NCBI GenBank assembly: GCA_020137815.1 | Contig: CM035357.1 | Location: 1,322,974 to 1,386,973, forward strand | Origin: Hormiphora californensis | Taxonomy: Eukaryota > Ctenophora > Tentaculata > Cydippida > Pleurobrachiidae | Reading direction: 5' to 3' | DNA: 64,000 bases | In this document: piece by piece, positions 33,724 to 46,605 of the stretch | Position numbering within the stretch: the stretch's first letter is position 1 | Layout: each line of letters starts with the position of its first letter | The notes under the pieces: generated by a model | What the model was told of the DNA's origin: nothing | The model's database searches: none | What the model saw: the letters and a program-made list of their open reading frames with translations, nothing else | Made by a program: the position numbers and the translations under genes

Positions 33724-34550
33724 CTAGCGCCCTATAATAACAGAGAGAGAATGAGGTTATTGTAGGGAGGGAATATTATAACACGCACAGGAGGTTGGTT
33801 TTAGGGAAAAAGGAATAAGATTGGGTTGTATCATTGGGGGCCAGGGAGTGAGAATGGCCAGTGACCATTGGTCCCCACTCACACTAGTATATCGAAACAA
33901 ACACGCAGATATTTTAATTCTAAAACACAAAGAAAACAAACAGCGAACAGTATAATATTTTACACATAAACTCTCAACGGCATTTTCAAAATTATAAATC
34001 AACTAGAAAACCCGTTTATTTACAGCGCCCGTTCTCTCAAATGCCCACTCCCCTTGCCCAAGAGCACTGTCCTTCCGCTGTACCCATCTGCACGTGCAGT
34101 ATAAACCAACCCGCCCCTAACAACCTCTTCAATTTGCACGTGCACAAACGGTTGCTAGCGACATTTCCAAATTATAATAGAGATAATGATTAAATCAGGG
34201 GTTGTGAGAAACGGATGATCAGGATGATGGAGTGTACCGACCTGTTGGTATCTCGCTCAAAACATAGTACACGATGAATGAGAGGCATGATTTTGTTTAC
34301 ACTAAATATATGGGGCTGGGGATATACATTATATATGGGACTTATCACAAACATGGATCTCTCCAAGAGAGCGGGGGGGGGGGGGGGCAATAGAGCATCC
34401 AACCAACGGCGTCCAACTAGTTCCACAGATGTCCAATCATTAGGGGTTGATGAGTACTGATATACACTTATAATACACAGGAACAGAGAACAGAACCCTC
34501 TTTCAAAACGCTCGAAGGGTTAGAACAGCAAATTTTGTGTGTCCAATTCA
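33724..34550. other. Intergenic region between INPP4 and EIF2A
   Basis: Presumed EIF2A promoter side. Contains a G run (about 34370-34387) and palindromic GCACGTGCA at about 34092 and 34137. No gene seen. Confidence 0.5.
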
Positions 34551-37500
34551 TCACGTTATCTTCCCTCCATAGCTGCCCATCGGTGGTCTATACTCCCTTG
34601 GCAATACCTTCAGCTGAATCCCATTAAAAGCGTACTTGCTACACCCAGTATTCTTCTTACAGTTCAGTGGTCTAACTCCATGACTCCTGAGAGCAGCCAG
34701 AGCAGCTACAGGATCCTGTAACACATGCTCTCTCTCCAGTGCACGTGTTAGTTCATACGTCACAGCCATGGCGGTCCTATCCTTTGCACTCTTACAAGAC
34801 GTCACTCGTCCCCCACCAACCAACCTCACTAGCTCATCTAGATGTGTGAACAACTTCACATCGCGTGGAACTTGTTCCCGTACGTGATGTGAGACGGTCT
34901 CCAGGAGTTGTCGTGCCCGTGGTGATGATGATGTCCAAGGGGTCACGTACCGGTGTAACCGGGTTAGAGAGTTGGTGTTGATAGTATCTTGTATGGCAGT
35001 ACTCCCCATTGTTTCAGCTAAGAGCTGTTGCTCGTTAACACCCTTAGTGAACAACACAGGGTGGATTGAGATGGGACCCGTACACTGAGGGGGTAACATC
35101 CCCCAGATCCTGTCACCAACACCAAGTGTAATGGTCAGCCTGACATTGGTACCTGATAGTGCTACATGACCAACATGGGATCTACATAGCATTATCTTAC
35201 AGTGGGAGAGGTTGAGTATTGACACCCAATGGTCTTCTATCATACACTGTTCCTGGCTGTGGGTACTGAGGAGAGATTGGAAATATATCAGGTATCCCTC
35301 ACTCGATGTTGTCATGAAGAATCCTCGGTCTCCCCGGGTGTAGGCATCGGCGACACTCATATTAAACGCGGCAACCAGGGCTGTGAGAGCTTGTGAAAAA
35401 CAGGATATCATCCTCATTTCCATATCAGGATTACCAGCGAAGTAGGAATTAACGATCTTGTTCTCCTCCAGCAACAAACTAAACATGATCCCCTGTCGTG
35501 CTTGGGTAACTAACGGCTCCAAAGTTGCCAACATTTTCATCATCTCCACCTCAACGTTCTTCCCCCTCTCGATAGCGGTGATGAACTGGGTGATAGCCAG
35601 GGTTATATCAGTTTCCAAAGCCTGGACCGAATCACCATCCGAGATAGATCCCCTCCGACCTTCTCTCTCCACATATCTCTCTCCATCCCAGACATAGTTC
35701 TGCTCCGGAAAAGACCAGTTCCGTTCCCTAAGACGGGAAAATTGGAAGATACTCTCGGCCTGGTCAAACAGTTTAACAGACATAAGAACATCGGGTAACC
35801 GGCAGAAATCCATCAAATCTGAGATCTTGCTAGTTAGGGCCACCGCATGTTCATAAATATCAATCTGTTCCAACAACCTCACTTCCACAACTTTCTCTTT
35901 ACACCTCTCTATCTCACCCCAAATATGGTATATCTGATTAGTGAGCGCCACCAGTTTATCATACTTGGCAGAGTAATACACCTCTAGTTGAGCTGCGTTC
36001 AGACCCGCCCTTAGGGAGGTCCGGTAGCCCAAACCATGGGCTGCAAATGCACCAACAGTGGTAGTGAAATACATCCTCTCCTTCTCTCCGTTCTCTTCGC
36101 TAACCCCGACTGCATAAATGGCCAAGTTTACAGGGCAAAACTGCCACTCCGCCTCCTTTTTTTGGACACTTTTCCGGTACGATGGCCCATCGTAAGACGT
36201 CAAAAAGTCCCTAACTTGGACTAGAGTAGCTATTTTCCTGTTGTAATGCCCTATCATGTCAGTTAGCATGCCATCATAAATTGGGTCCAAGTTAGTGAAC
36301 TCTTCAAAGGACTCTAAAACCTGCTCCTTTCTCTCCAACAGGAACAAGACATATGCTAGAGGAACATCAACTGTAGCGGAATGATCCCACAACTGCTCAG
36401 ACACGTAGATTCTTTGTTGTTTGGTCCGGAATGTGAATCCCCGATGTGAATCCAACTTGAGATGCGGAGATTTCTCTGCTATGTTCAGTAGAGCCCGGTG
36501 TGAGGTGTTAGAATCGAGGACCGATGAGAGGGAGATGGTGCCAACATGATCATTCCCTTGGTTGTCACCCATGATGACATGCAAAACACCATCAACACCC
36601 TTCTCTATCTCATCTATACTCACAACAGCACACCCTACCATGTTCCCAGTGTTCATGTTGTTGATACAGAACTTCAGGGGTGAGGATGGTGTCAGAATGT
36701 CCGTTAGTTCGATGTGAAATGTTTTACAGTAATGTGGTGTGTGGGAGTGGTCAACTGCTTCAGTCTGGTACATTAGGACCCATCGAGAGGAGGAATCCCG
36801 GGCGTAGACAGAGGCGAAGGTGTTCTGTGTTGGGCAGTTCAGGGACAGTTCACAGGATACTACAATCTGGGAGAGAGAGTGATGTTAGCGGATAGAAAGA
36901 AGATAGGGAGATAGAATAGAGATAGAGGAAGGTGAAAACGGCTTCTTATAGAATAGGACAGAGGGAGGCGTTCTTTCCTGAACAAATGAAACAGCAAACA
37001 TTAACCGCAGCGAAAATACAGCAACAGTCTGACTTATGAGAGATAATACACGCCGTGCTTCATATCACACTAAGACATACATCCAAGACACATTATGCCG
37101 CTTAAAGAAGGCGACAGACAAAGTGATGCTGCGAGACAAACAAAGTGCTGCTATGTATTGCTTACTGTGCAAAACGTCTTTGTGGACTGTAGTTGCTGCA
37201 AAATTGGGAGAGGATATAAAACCCGATACAGTGTTACTTTTTGTTAGACATCGCTTCATGAGTAATGTACATGTACATTGTAATGTATTGTATTGGCTAC
37301 ACGCGGGAGAAAAAGAGGAGCTACCAATGTATCATGTCATGTTTGTGTGTACAGAGATCTGTTTTAAACAGTTAACATACCTCCCTTGAGTTAATATCAG
37401 GAATTAGAAGTGCATCACCACCCCAACATTTGCTGATCCTATTCTGCTGTGCCAGTAAGGTATTGTACTGTGTCTGCAAATCCTGCCATTGGTCATACAG

Positions 37501-38114
37501 AGTCATATATCCACACCGTGATATGTGATCCACCCATTGAGCGGCTGTCTCCCTAGAGCTGCAGTACATGTGGTATTCTGAGGTGAGGTGGATGTGTGTT
37601 ATTGAACTGCAAAGATTTGGGAAATGAAATTGTGAGCTGAGCATCTCCAAAGAGAATAACTTTTTTCTCTACCAAACAACGATAATCAGCCGTGGAAAAA
37701 GTAATGGAGAAAACCATGTAGACTTACCTGATGTAGAAAATGTGATCTTGACCCCGTATCCATGGCTTGCATTTTGGCACACGCTCGCTTGATGCCCTTC
37801 CAAAACAATCATTGACTCAAGTGAACCTGTCAAATAGGAGATAACAACACAAGGCTATGAATTGTGCAATATGTACAATGTACAATGCACACTGTAAAGT
37901 GTGTACATAACAAAGTACATTATTAACTCTTACCATGTTCATGTTTGGAAGTGAGTAACAAGTTTTTCACCAGCAGACACCACCGATGCACATACTGCTC
38001 GTGATCTGAGCTTCTTTTTTCAGCTGCAAAGTCATAGAGGTGCAGGTAGAACCGTCCAGAGATTGTCCCCTTACCCTTAAGTAGCTGTCCGACTTCTCGT
38101 GTATTGATCTTCAT
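34551..38114 (-). CDS. INPP4: Inositol polyphosphate 4-phosphatase (INPP4 type) with N-terminal PH domain
   Basis: Four exons: 38114-37934, 37826-37728, 37577-37381, 36866-34551; 2793 nt, 930 residues. The last exon is one long ORF of over 2.2 kb. It should remove the 4-phosphate of PtdIns(3,4)P2 and dampen PI3K signalling at membranes. Residues about 8-120 form a PH domain: RFYLHLYDF, YVHRWCLLVKNLLL, YGVKITFSTSEYHMYCSSRE, AAQWVDHI with the terminal Trp. From residue 160 IVVSCELSLNCPTQNTFASV begins a C2-like domain. The C-terminal third holds the CX5R active site CKSAKDRT with Cys850, identical to the human CKSAKDRT, and ends KYAFNGIQLKVLPREYRPP, as in human. Phase decides the exon 3 acceptor: the AG at 37578-37579 keeps the frame; the nearer-looking one upstream would give a stop. 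Human INPP4A/B begin with C2, so the PH domain is notable. Confidence 0.93.
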
Positions 38115-38496
38115 CGGGCATTACTAATAAATATTATTGTTTTTAAATCTATACAACTTGCTCAACCGGGGTTTGCAGCACCTGGACCCTGCTTCCAGGG
38201 TCTCCAGCTTCCGCGTCCTACACCCCCTGGCCCCTCCGGGCTGCGGCCGGCTTGTGGGCGGTTTCACCCCACACACTCTTAGCCCCGGACGCTCAGGAAC
38301 TTGCTTGGAAGTTGGACGAACGACGAAGGCCCAAAACCGTCCCCGAGAACAGGAACGTTTTTAAACTTTAAATTTTTAACGTTTTCCGATTTTTTTAAGA
38401 ATTTTATTTTTAAAATTTTTTATTGCACGCTCGAATTGCAGCGCAATAACGAATTTGTTTTGCGCGTTACATTAAATAGTGCAAAATGCACCGTCA
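38115..38496. other. Intergenic, presumed INPP4 promoter side
   Basis: GC-rich around 38170-38330, then A/T-rich to 38420. A 147-codon ORF across 38301-38744 overlaps a transposon and shows no protein features. Confidence 0.4.
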
Positions 38497-38792
38497 TAGG
38501 GATCCCTAAAAAAGTTCAGTATTTACACAGAGTTTACACAGTCTTTACTCAGTCGTTACACCCAGAGCGCCCGCGCCGCTCTGGGTGTAACGACTGCGTC
38601 TTTCGCACTCGATTTGCAGCGTTTTCGGAAACTTTTTTCGCCGCAGCGCTCAATTTTGTCAATTGTGCAGCACACAATCCAATATTTTCTTGGAAAAAGC
38701 CACTGTGCGCAGCACGCGCCGCTCTGGGTGTAACGACTGAGTAAAGACTGTGTAAACTCTGTGTAAATACTGAACTTTTTTAGGGATCCCTA
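38497..38792. mobile_element. 296-bp inverted-repeat MITE
   Basis: Both ends are TAGGGATCCCTAAAAAAG (itself containing a palindrome) followed by matching inverted sequence for about 75 bp (TTCAGTATTTACACAGAG ... CGTTACACCCAGAGCG). Flanked by TCA on both sides, a possible 3-bp target duplication. Superfamily uncertain. Confidence 0.8.
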
Positions 38793-40151
38793 TCACATCA
38801 GCGGGGGGAACTCAGTACAGGTTCTTCGTGCCAGCTGAGTTCTTCGAGCTCAGTCCTTGGCATGCGCTGCAGACCCCAAGTGCGCGCGTTTTCCACGGCT
38901 TCTAGGGCCTGTAGCATAGGCCAAGCTCAGTCCCGTTGCCGTGGACCTGGTTGGCTGATGGTCCAGTGATTACGGTCAAATCACCCGGCTATCTCCCCAA
39001 TCTTGGGGAGTAAACTTTGCCAGAGACCTTGCCGAACTCAACTATGGCACCGAGCTCTTGCAGTGCGGCTGGTCCCTGCTGGAATTTGGTTCGGCGGTCG
39101 GTTGACAAGTAAAAGCTATAAAGCGGAATATTAAGTATTTTGTGATGATGATTTGTGATGATGAGCGGTTGGTTGACGATTGATATCAGTCGTTGATCGA
39201 TCGTTTGTCGGTCGGTCGTCGGACTGAGTTTTAGTGGGGATCCCAGTTGAACTGATAATCTCACCCTTGTTACACATGGCAACCCATGATTTGTAATCAC
39301 CGAGGGCCTCCGCCTAGTAGGCAATGCCTACTAGGCATGCCTGATGACCCATCGGCTGTCTCCCATTTAATTATGGGGGTAAATTCTACGCCAGAGAACT
39401 AGCCTCCCTCAATTATGGCAACCCATGATTTGTAATCACCCGGCAGCTGTAGCCTTTAAAACAGCCCTCCTGTCCAACATCACATATTGGTCGGACGGAG
39501 GTTACCTTCTCTCGCAAAAATAGGGGTTATTCCCCTGGGGAACCTCTGCCCAAATTTTTGCCACATACTACCTTTGCAATATATCTAGAACAATCCTCCT
39601 CACTGACAAACAGATCAAGCAACACACTTGATTTGGTAAAATTCTCCAAACTAATAGCCAAAAGTAACCTATTCGATTAAACCATCCCTAACTATCCCGA
39701 CCTGGAACAAGTGGCAAACTATAGGGCAACGCTACTTATGGGGGAGTTTTCTTCTATAACGACGCAATAAGGGACCCAAGAGTGGTAGGGCAGGTAGGGC
39801 CAAACAAATGGCCACCTCCGCCATATGGCAAGTAGTTACCCCGCAAAAGTGCAACCCCTGGGAGCTGATAATTTGCCAAATGCTCACCAGAGTTAACATA
39901 AGCGTTTTCATGCTTATCTGTGCTTGCTAAGAAATTAGCTGTCCGGACCCCCAGGTTGCATGCTGATAAGTACTGCTAGCGGTTTTGACCCAAGACCTGA
40001 GGTGTGATAAGATATTTCAGCCGTCACCGATTAGATGGTGAACCCACGGTATTGTTATATCCGGCAACCCACCTACCTCTACAGCTCCTTGGAGCAGTAG
40101 TAACCAGAGACCAGTCTGTGTGACAGGTAAATTCCATCCATTGCCCTGACA
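38793..40151. other. Non-coding region with short direct repeats
   Basis: CATGGCAACCCATGATTTGT and AATCACC occur at about 39272 and again at 39415, with a weaker version at about 39040, so a loose 140-200 bp tandem repeat is present. No gene recognised. Confidence 0.45.
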
Positions 40152-41706
40152 ATGTCCCATATATTCTGTGGGTCGGTTGGCGAGCTGTCACGCAAAAACG
40201 GTGATAGTTGTGTGAAAACAAACTACGGGAGTGTGCTGGATTAATTCCTTCCTAACTGATGGCTTTGTTTTTAAATTAAATTTCAAAAGTTCATTTTTCA
40301 TGAATGAACATTCCTGTCATTCATTCGTGAATTCTGAAATATTGTTTACCTTGAGTAAAAAACTTTTCTTTGGCTCGAAATTATCTTTCCAATGAGCACC
40401 ATAAAAATCAAATTGAAGCACCGGATCGCATGGCAGGTGAGAAAATGCAAATGCATGATTTTGGCCATTCCTGCGACTTTCAATCAGCTGTATCACCGCT
40501 ACTTTCAGTTCAATCCTTTTAAAAGTTTGGGTGAACATTGGTGAAGATAAGATCTTTGCTCACAAGAAAAATCAAGGTCAAAACTCAAAGTTCATTTTTC
40601 ATTTTTGGTAGTTCATTCCACTCATTCAGGAACAAACATCCCTAAAGTGACGAAAAGGTTTGGGTTTTGTTTGGCCCATGTCCTGAAACGACAGAGAGGT
40701 GTAAAAACGTGTTTCCGGGCTAGTTAGTGGGTGTCCATGTGATCATTATGATATCTGACACCTGTGCTGAGCCATAATTAAGAGATTTTCTCAAATTCAA
40801 ACATGGGATACGAGTATTCTGCGATTGGTATCGTGCACCAATAACAAGAGATCCCATAGCACCTCAAAAATTATGATTAGCTAAATGAAATGAGTTGATT
40901 CTCGCTTGAAAATGTTCGTTTAGTCCGAATTTACATTGGTTTTAATCTTTTCAATCGTAAATCAACTCATTTTTAGCTAATCATAATTTTTGAGGTGCTA
41001 TGGGATCTCTTGTTATTGGTGCACGATACCAATCACAGAATACTCGTATCCCATGTTTGAATTTGAGAAAATCTCTTAATTATGGCTCAGCAAAGGTGTC
41101 AGATATCATAATGATCACATGGACACCCACTAACTAGCCCGGAAACACGTTTTTACACCTCTCTGTCGTTTCAGGACATGGGCCAAACAAAACCCAAACC
41201 TTTTCGTCACTTTAGGGATGTTTGTTCCTGAATGAGTGGAATGAACTACCAAAAATGAAAAATGAACTTTGAGTTTTGACCTTGATTTTTCTTGTGAGCA
41301 AAGATCTTATCTTCACCAATGTTCACCCAAACTTTTAAAAGGATTGAACTGAAAGTAGCGGTGATACAGCTGATTGAAAGTCGCAGGAATGGCCAAAATC
41401 ATGCATTTGCATTTTCTCACCTGCCATGCGATCCGGTGCTTCAATTTGATTTTTATGGTGCTCATTGGAAAGATAATTTCGAGCCAAAGAAAAGTTTTTT
41501 ACTCAAGGTAAACAATATTTCAGAATTCACGAATGAATGACAGGAATGTTCATTCATGAAAAATGAACTTTTGAAATTTAATTTAAAAACAAAGCCATCA
41601 GTTAGGAAGGAATTAATCCAGCACACTCCCGTAGTTTGTTTTCACACAACTATCACCGTTTTTGCGTGACAGCTCGCCAACCGACCCACAGAATATATGG
41701 GACACC
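40152..41706. mobile_element. Giant foldback: ~745-bp near-perfect inverted arms
   Basis: Left arm about 40152-40903 and right arm about 40962-41706 are inverted copies around a 55-60 bp loop. The outermost shared sequence is TGTCCCATATATTCTGTGGG. I see only rare substitutions (for example ATTCTGCGATTGG against ATTCTGTGATTGG in the other arm). Each arm contains the same 73-codon ORF (40538-40317 and 41319-41540) starting MFTQTFKRIELKVAVIQLI; it resembles nothing I know and is not a transposase. Either a foldback transposon or an assembly/chimera palindrome; the substitutions favour real DNA. Confidence 0.85.
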
Positions 41707-41940
41707 CTGTAGGTATGTCAGTCTACTATTAGATTCACTGTATCAAATACTCTTCTTGTGATGCCGGCAAAGGTTCGAGGGAAATGTTGAGCTTGCTCGA
41801 CAAAATACCAGGACCCAAACCGGAACAACATCAACACTATCCCTACGTGTGGGGGACGGTGGCGAAGAGTGATATTAATAGAGGTTGGCTGCCGACCATT
41901 GTGGGGCAGTAAAGTGGGTGGAATGACGGGCGGTGCAAAA

Positions 41941-41965
41941 CACACACACACACACACACACACAC
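41941..41965. repeat. (CA)n microsatellite
   Basis: A run of about 12 CA units upstream of TRABD. Confidence 0.95.
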
Positions 41966-42174
41966 CGTCATCACATCCACCGCCGCGCGGAGATTTCACA
42001 AAATAAAATCAAATTTGAAAAAAAATTTTTCAGACCCCGTTTTAAAAAAAACTGAAAACACTTTTTTTTGAAAAACGCTGCCAGCAACGTTTGCCAACGT
42101 TTTTTAGTCCATTTTTTGGTTTAATTTAAGCCAAATTTTGTGCTCTTATCATCACCCAGACATTATTACACAGC

Positions 42175-44676
42175 ATGCAAGATGTGGGTGATGTTGTAAC
42201 GGGTGAAGAGTCAGGCAATGAACAAGGAAGACCGGAATCTGAAAGCGAGGTTGACAGCGGAGTAGAGTACGTGTGGAGTGAAGAGGCGGAAGATGCAGGG
42301 GAAGATTCCTTTAACTTAGGTTTGCACTGGAATCTTTTTTAATTACTTTTTGGTCAGATGTGAACATGATATTTCTGTGTTTCCCTTCCAAATTGTTTTA
42401 TTTTTCTGAACCTAATAATACCTCTCCCTAGTTTACACACCACCGACGGACCTTCCAAGCACTGTAACCCGATTAGAAGGACCTGGTGAGAGCGAAGTTT
42501 ACATCGTGGGGACGGCACATTTTTCTGAAGAAAGCAACCAGGATGTTATCACAACCATTGAAAAATGTCGACCTCACATTGTTTGCTTGGAGCTGTGCAA
42601 GAACAGGGTATGTTGTTGTTGTTCGTACTGTAAAATAATGAAAGTCCCTGAAATTCTGCTACACAATTCCACTACACCCCTAGTTACACAAGTCCACCCC
42701 TAGTTACACAATTCCACCCCTAGTTACACAATTCCACCCCTAGTTACACAATTCCACCCCTAGTTACACAATTCTACCACTAGCCTCCCCTAGTTACACG
42801 ATTCCACCCCTAGTTACATAACACCCCTAGTTACACAATTCCACCCCTAATTACACAATTCCACCCCAAGTTACACAATTCCACCCCTAGTTACATAATT
42901 CCACCCCTAGTTACACAATTCCACCCCTAGTTACACGTGGTCAAGTTTACCGAGGAGGAGGTATTGGATGAGGTTCAAAATATCGGGCTGAGTAAAGCGA
43001 AGGAGCTTCTAGATCGATCTGGTGTTTATTATGGACTCTTCCAACTTGCCTTTCTCTACCTTAGTGCTGGACTCACCAAACAGTTGGGCATGGCACCTGG
43101 AGGAGAATTCAGGTGGGTGTGTGAAGTGTGAGTGTGAAGTGAGAGTGTGTGAACTGTGAGTGTGTAAACTGTTTGTGAAGTGTGAAGTGTGTGTGAACTG
43201 TGAGTGTGAACTGTCACAGTTCACACATAGTTTAACTGTGTGTGAATGATAAAGCTTAGTTTGAAAAATGATATATTGTCTATTGCAGGGATTTATTAAT
43301 TGTATCCTGCTTGTCCCCTCACTTATCCTCTGTTTTATTTCAGGGCAGCCTACCGGAAAGGACGAGAGATGGGTTGTTCCTTTAGGTTGGTTGACCGGTC
43401 AATTCAGATCACCCTCCGTCGTGCTATCATGTCACTTACACTTTGGAAACAGATAACTTTGGGAATGAGACTGGTTAGTTTTGTACTCTAGTTTGCAGCA
43501 GTTTATCCTTGCATTAGTATGCAGGCTAGGGTTCGTTGCTTATCGGTTAAACCAGTAATTTAATTTTAGTACCTGTGTTTCTCTCCCTATCCACGTTATC
43601 CCCCTCCCACGCCCAGATTTGTTTCTTGCCGCTAATTGTTCATTTTTCTCCCCCTCCCACGCCCAGTCCCACTTCTGGTTCTCCATCACTGTATCTCCCC
43701 CCACGCCTGTATCTCTCCTCTCCCACCCAGCCCCCATGGTTCTGAACCCTCACACCCCTCCCGCTCCCAGATTTTCAGTAACGAAAAGATTAGCAAGGAA
43801 GAAGTTGAGAGTTTCAAAGGGGATGTGCTGCAACGACTAATCGAGGAGATAGCCGGGGAGTATCCCAATTTGTCACGAGTCTTCGTGGATGAACGCGACA
43901 AATACCTTGCTAGAAAGATTTATGAATCTGCAGAGGTGAGGAAAATTTCTGGCTACTGTAAAAATTAGCACCTTTGGAAGAGTGTGTAGTCGAGTGGAGG
44001 GGAGAGAAAATAGTGTAGTTGAATGGAGTCAAAAGTTGTCTCAAGTCTCTTTTTTCTACCTCTGTGTGTGAACACCTGTGTTAATTCTGAGTGTGTTAAT
44101 TCTGTTGTTCAGTAGCTTCATTGGCTCCTCAAATCGCGTATTCTCTGTAATCTGTGACTCTGTTTTCCTAATCCACAAATATAAGCAGCTCATGTAACAA
44201 TTTACTAATAAAAGTTTAATTTCACAGGAGATCGAGTTAGAAGAAGGTGAGAAGGTTCGAGTGGTAGCTGTGGTCGGTATTGGGCACATCTCTGGGATTA
44301 AGAAGTACTGGGCAGAGGATGTAGACATGGAGAGTATTTGTGTGATACCAGAACAGAGTAGAAATAGTTGGATTATGGTGAAGGCAATTAAGGTAATTAA
44401 TTATTGTAATTAACTAATTATTTAATGACAGTTCATGTTACTTTAGGGGGGGGGGGTATTAGAAACGAACTGCGTGATTGATATGATTTGTCACCCATTT
44501 GACAAGTATCTCTCTAACCACTTCATTTTCAGTACACTCTTCTCACTGGTTTATTCTATACAGCCTACAGAGCTACCATCTTTTCCTGGAGCCTCGTCTC
44601 GCCCTACTGTCCTGAATGGATGTCCCCTACCCGGGTTATACAACAAGGGGCTAGTTATCTGTGGACTGGGAATTAG
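42175..44676 (+). CDS. TRABD: TraB domain-containing protein
   Basis: Seven exons: 42175-42319, 42432-42607, 42931-43112, 43344-43473, 43771-43935, 44228-44392, 44533-44676; 1107 nt, 368 residues (human TRABD 376). After an acidic N-terminus (about 45 residues) the TraB domain starts with VYIVGTAHFSEESNQDV (GTAHF at 75-79), continues LCKNR, GLTKQLGMAPGGEFRAAYRK, FRLVDRSIQITLRRA, and the second motif VVAVVGIGHISGIKKYW (GIGH at 283-286). These match human TRABD closely. Known: TraB/PrgY-type proteins are membrane-linked and proposed to act as metal-dependent proteases; the relatives TIKI1/2 are such enzymes. The last exon encodes a hydrophobic stretch (YTLLTGLFYTAYRATIFSW), a possible membrane anchor. 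The exon 3 acceptor is the last of a 20-bp tandem array. Start: only in-frame ATG before the acidic stretch. Confidence 0.93.
42660..42930. repeat. 20-bp tandem array carrying the TRABD exon 3 acceptor
   Basis: About 12-13 units of ATTCCACCCCTAGTTACACA run up to the exon. The true acceptor is the final CCACCCCTAG at 42921-42930, and the exon begins TTACACGTGG. Thus each unit repeats the acceptor plus the first six or seven exon bases. About ten units keep an intact CTAG/TTACA junction; two have AATT or AAGT variants. Confidence 0.93.
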
Positions 44677-45394
44677 GGATATTTTTAGGGGAAATAATTG
44701 TGTGTGTTGAGGGACTGTGTTTCTGTGTGCTGGCACTGGTAGTGTGAGGTATTTTATGTTCTAACAAGGTGAGGTATTGTATCAGTATAAGAGTTGAAAT
44801 GTCACGGTGTGTATTTATTTAGTGTCAGTTCAATCTATCCATATATGGTCATTTAGAATCTTTATTATTAATTTTGGGCTGGCCGCTGAAATCTAACCAG
44901 TTATTCAGAACTATAGAAAGCATAGTTTTTCAAGAGCGGCTGTGCCAATGAATACTGTGTAATGGTTTTGTCTTAAACATTTCGAATATTTGAATTATCT
45001 GTAAATTTGTTCGTTTTCTTGTTATAAACTGACGGGATCAGACATCAGTAGTAATATAGAAGGACGAAGGTCTTCGTGTCATTTCTAGATCATTGTGTGC
45101 CCCTGCTTTACGAATCGGTCACACTTTTCATCAAGAGAGAGCTGCGCGCGACCACCAAATGGTTCAGATGTGGACAAACACGCGCGCGGTAGCATGTTGA
45201 GAAAGAGAGGCCAGGTCTTCAGTAATTAATTGACACACTCCCCCCGGAGATAATTGGATGTGTGTATACTTCATGTAGTACACGATGTACGTATGGGAAA
45301 GTTGACCAAATTACCGGATACGGTTCGGACGTGCTGACAAATTAACATCGAACGGAACTTCTGTGACACTGGCAATGACACATGGCATGGAGTG
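44677..45394. other. TRABD 3' flank and intergenic sequence
   Basis: No clear polyadenylation signal or second gene. Nothing else recognised. Confidence 0.4.
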
Positions 45395-46092
45395 GTACCG
45401 GATAGTGTTGGTGACATTGACACCTAGTGCGTGCGAGATCGAGGTCGCGCGGCGACCGAGATCGAGCTCGCACATAGGTGTCCGCTCCGCCCCCTAAAAA
45501 AGGGTCGTGTCTTTCAAGCCAAATTGCACGAGATCCACTGGACCGATTTTCATCCGGTTTGTCGCAAAAGACTACAAATTGGTCCTAGTTTACTGGAAAA
45601 TACCCGAGAAGTTTGTCTTTCAACAGGAAGTGGGTCAAAATTGACACTGAAGTCAAATCTATAATCTGGCTTCCGAGCCTTTTTGCACCACTCCCAGACG
45701 GTGTAGAATGAATCTGAGGGTATCAGAAGATAGGTTGAACTCTTGTGAGTACTGGAAAATACCCGGCATTAATAGCTGATGCTAATTGCATCAACATATC
45801 TCCCAATATCTTCTAAATCGCATGGGCGTAGTGCAGAAACTCTCGGAAGCCAGATTATAGGTTTGACTTCAGTGTCAATTTTGACCCACTTCCTGTTGAC
45901 AGACAAACTTCTCGGTTATTGTCCAGTATATTAGGATTATTTGTAGTCTTTTGCGACAAACCGGATGAAAATCGGTCCAGTGGATCGCGTGCAACATCCC
46001 TTGAAAGAAACGACCCTTTTTGAGGCGGAGCAGACACCTGTGTGTGAGCTCAATCTTGGTCACGCACGGTGTCTATGTCACCAACGGATAGT
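45395..46092. mobile_element. Diverged inverted-repeat element (~700 bp)
   Basis: GGATAGTGTTGGTGACATTGACACC at the left pairs with an inverted copy at the right (about 46060-46090), and further in FSTGSGSKLTLKSNL-coding words appear on both arms (about 45610-45664 and 45855-45905). The arms are about 270 and 240 bp, clearly more diverged than the foldback at 40152, around a spacer near 170 bp. No transposase. Confidence 0.7.
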
Positions 46093-46496
46093 GATACTAA
46101 AACCAAATCGGCGTCACTCTGTTTGGCGACCCGATCTGAGCGACAGCCGCCAGCCATTCAGTGAATCATTCTAGTAGTTTCTAGATCATCAAGCACCTCC
46201 ACATTTTGTGTATAGACCGCAACCGATTTATACAACGACAAACACGGAAAATAAGGTTTAAATCGGTTAAAAAGAGTTTCGAAATTCTCTTAAATAATAA
46301 AAATAAAGGCTACAACGTTACTTCAAATAAACTCTCTCTCTCTATCTTACACGTTCTTTGTGACAGGTTATTTACTCCCCACAGTTATAGTGTCTGATTG
46401 TGGTCTGGAAACCCCTTGCTGAACAGAGCTTCGTTCAGCTGGGGGACCACAGTCACTACCCCACTGTAACTCGGTTCAAACTGTTCTAACTCAGAC

Positions 46497-46605
46497 CAGG
46501 AACCGACCGAAACAAGTAAACAACCAATCAGAACTCGTTATTTAGGTCACGTGACTGGTTATCAGCCAATCAGGGACCAGTATTTCCTGATTCGGTCGGT
46601 TCGTG
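46497..46605. mobile_element. hAT-type MITE copy 2
   Basis: Same family as 25922, in inverted orientation. Exact 8-bp target duplication ACTCAGAC (46489-46496 and 46606-46613). Confidence 0.92.

Noticed and set aside
38301-38744. 147-codon ORF
   Set aside because: Crosses the end of an inverted-repeat MITE; no domain or acceptor/donor pattern.
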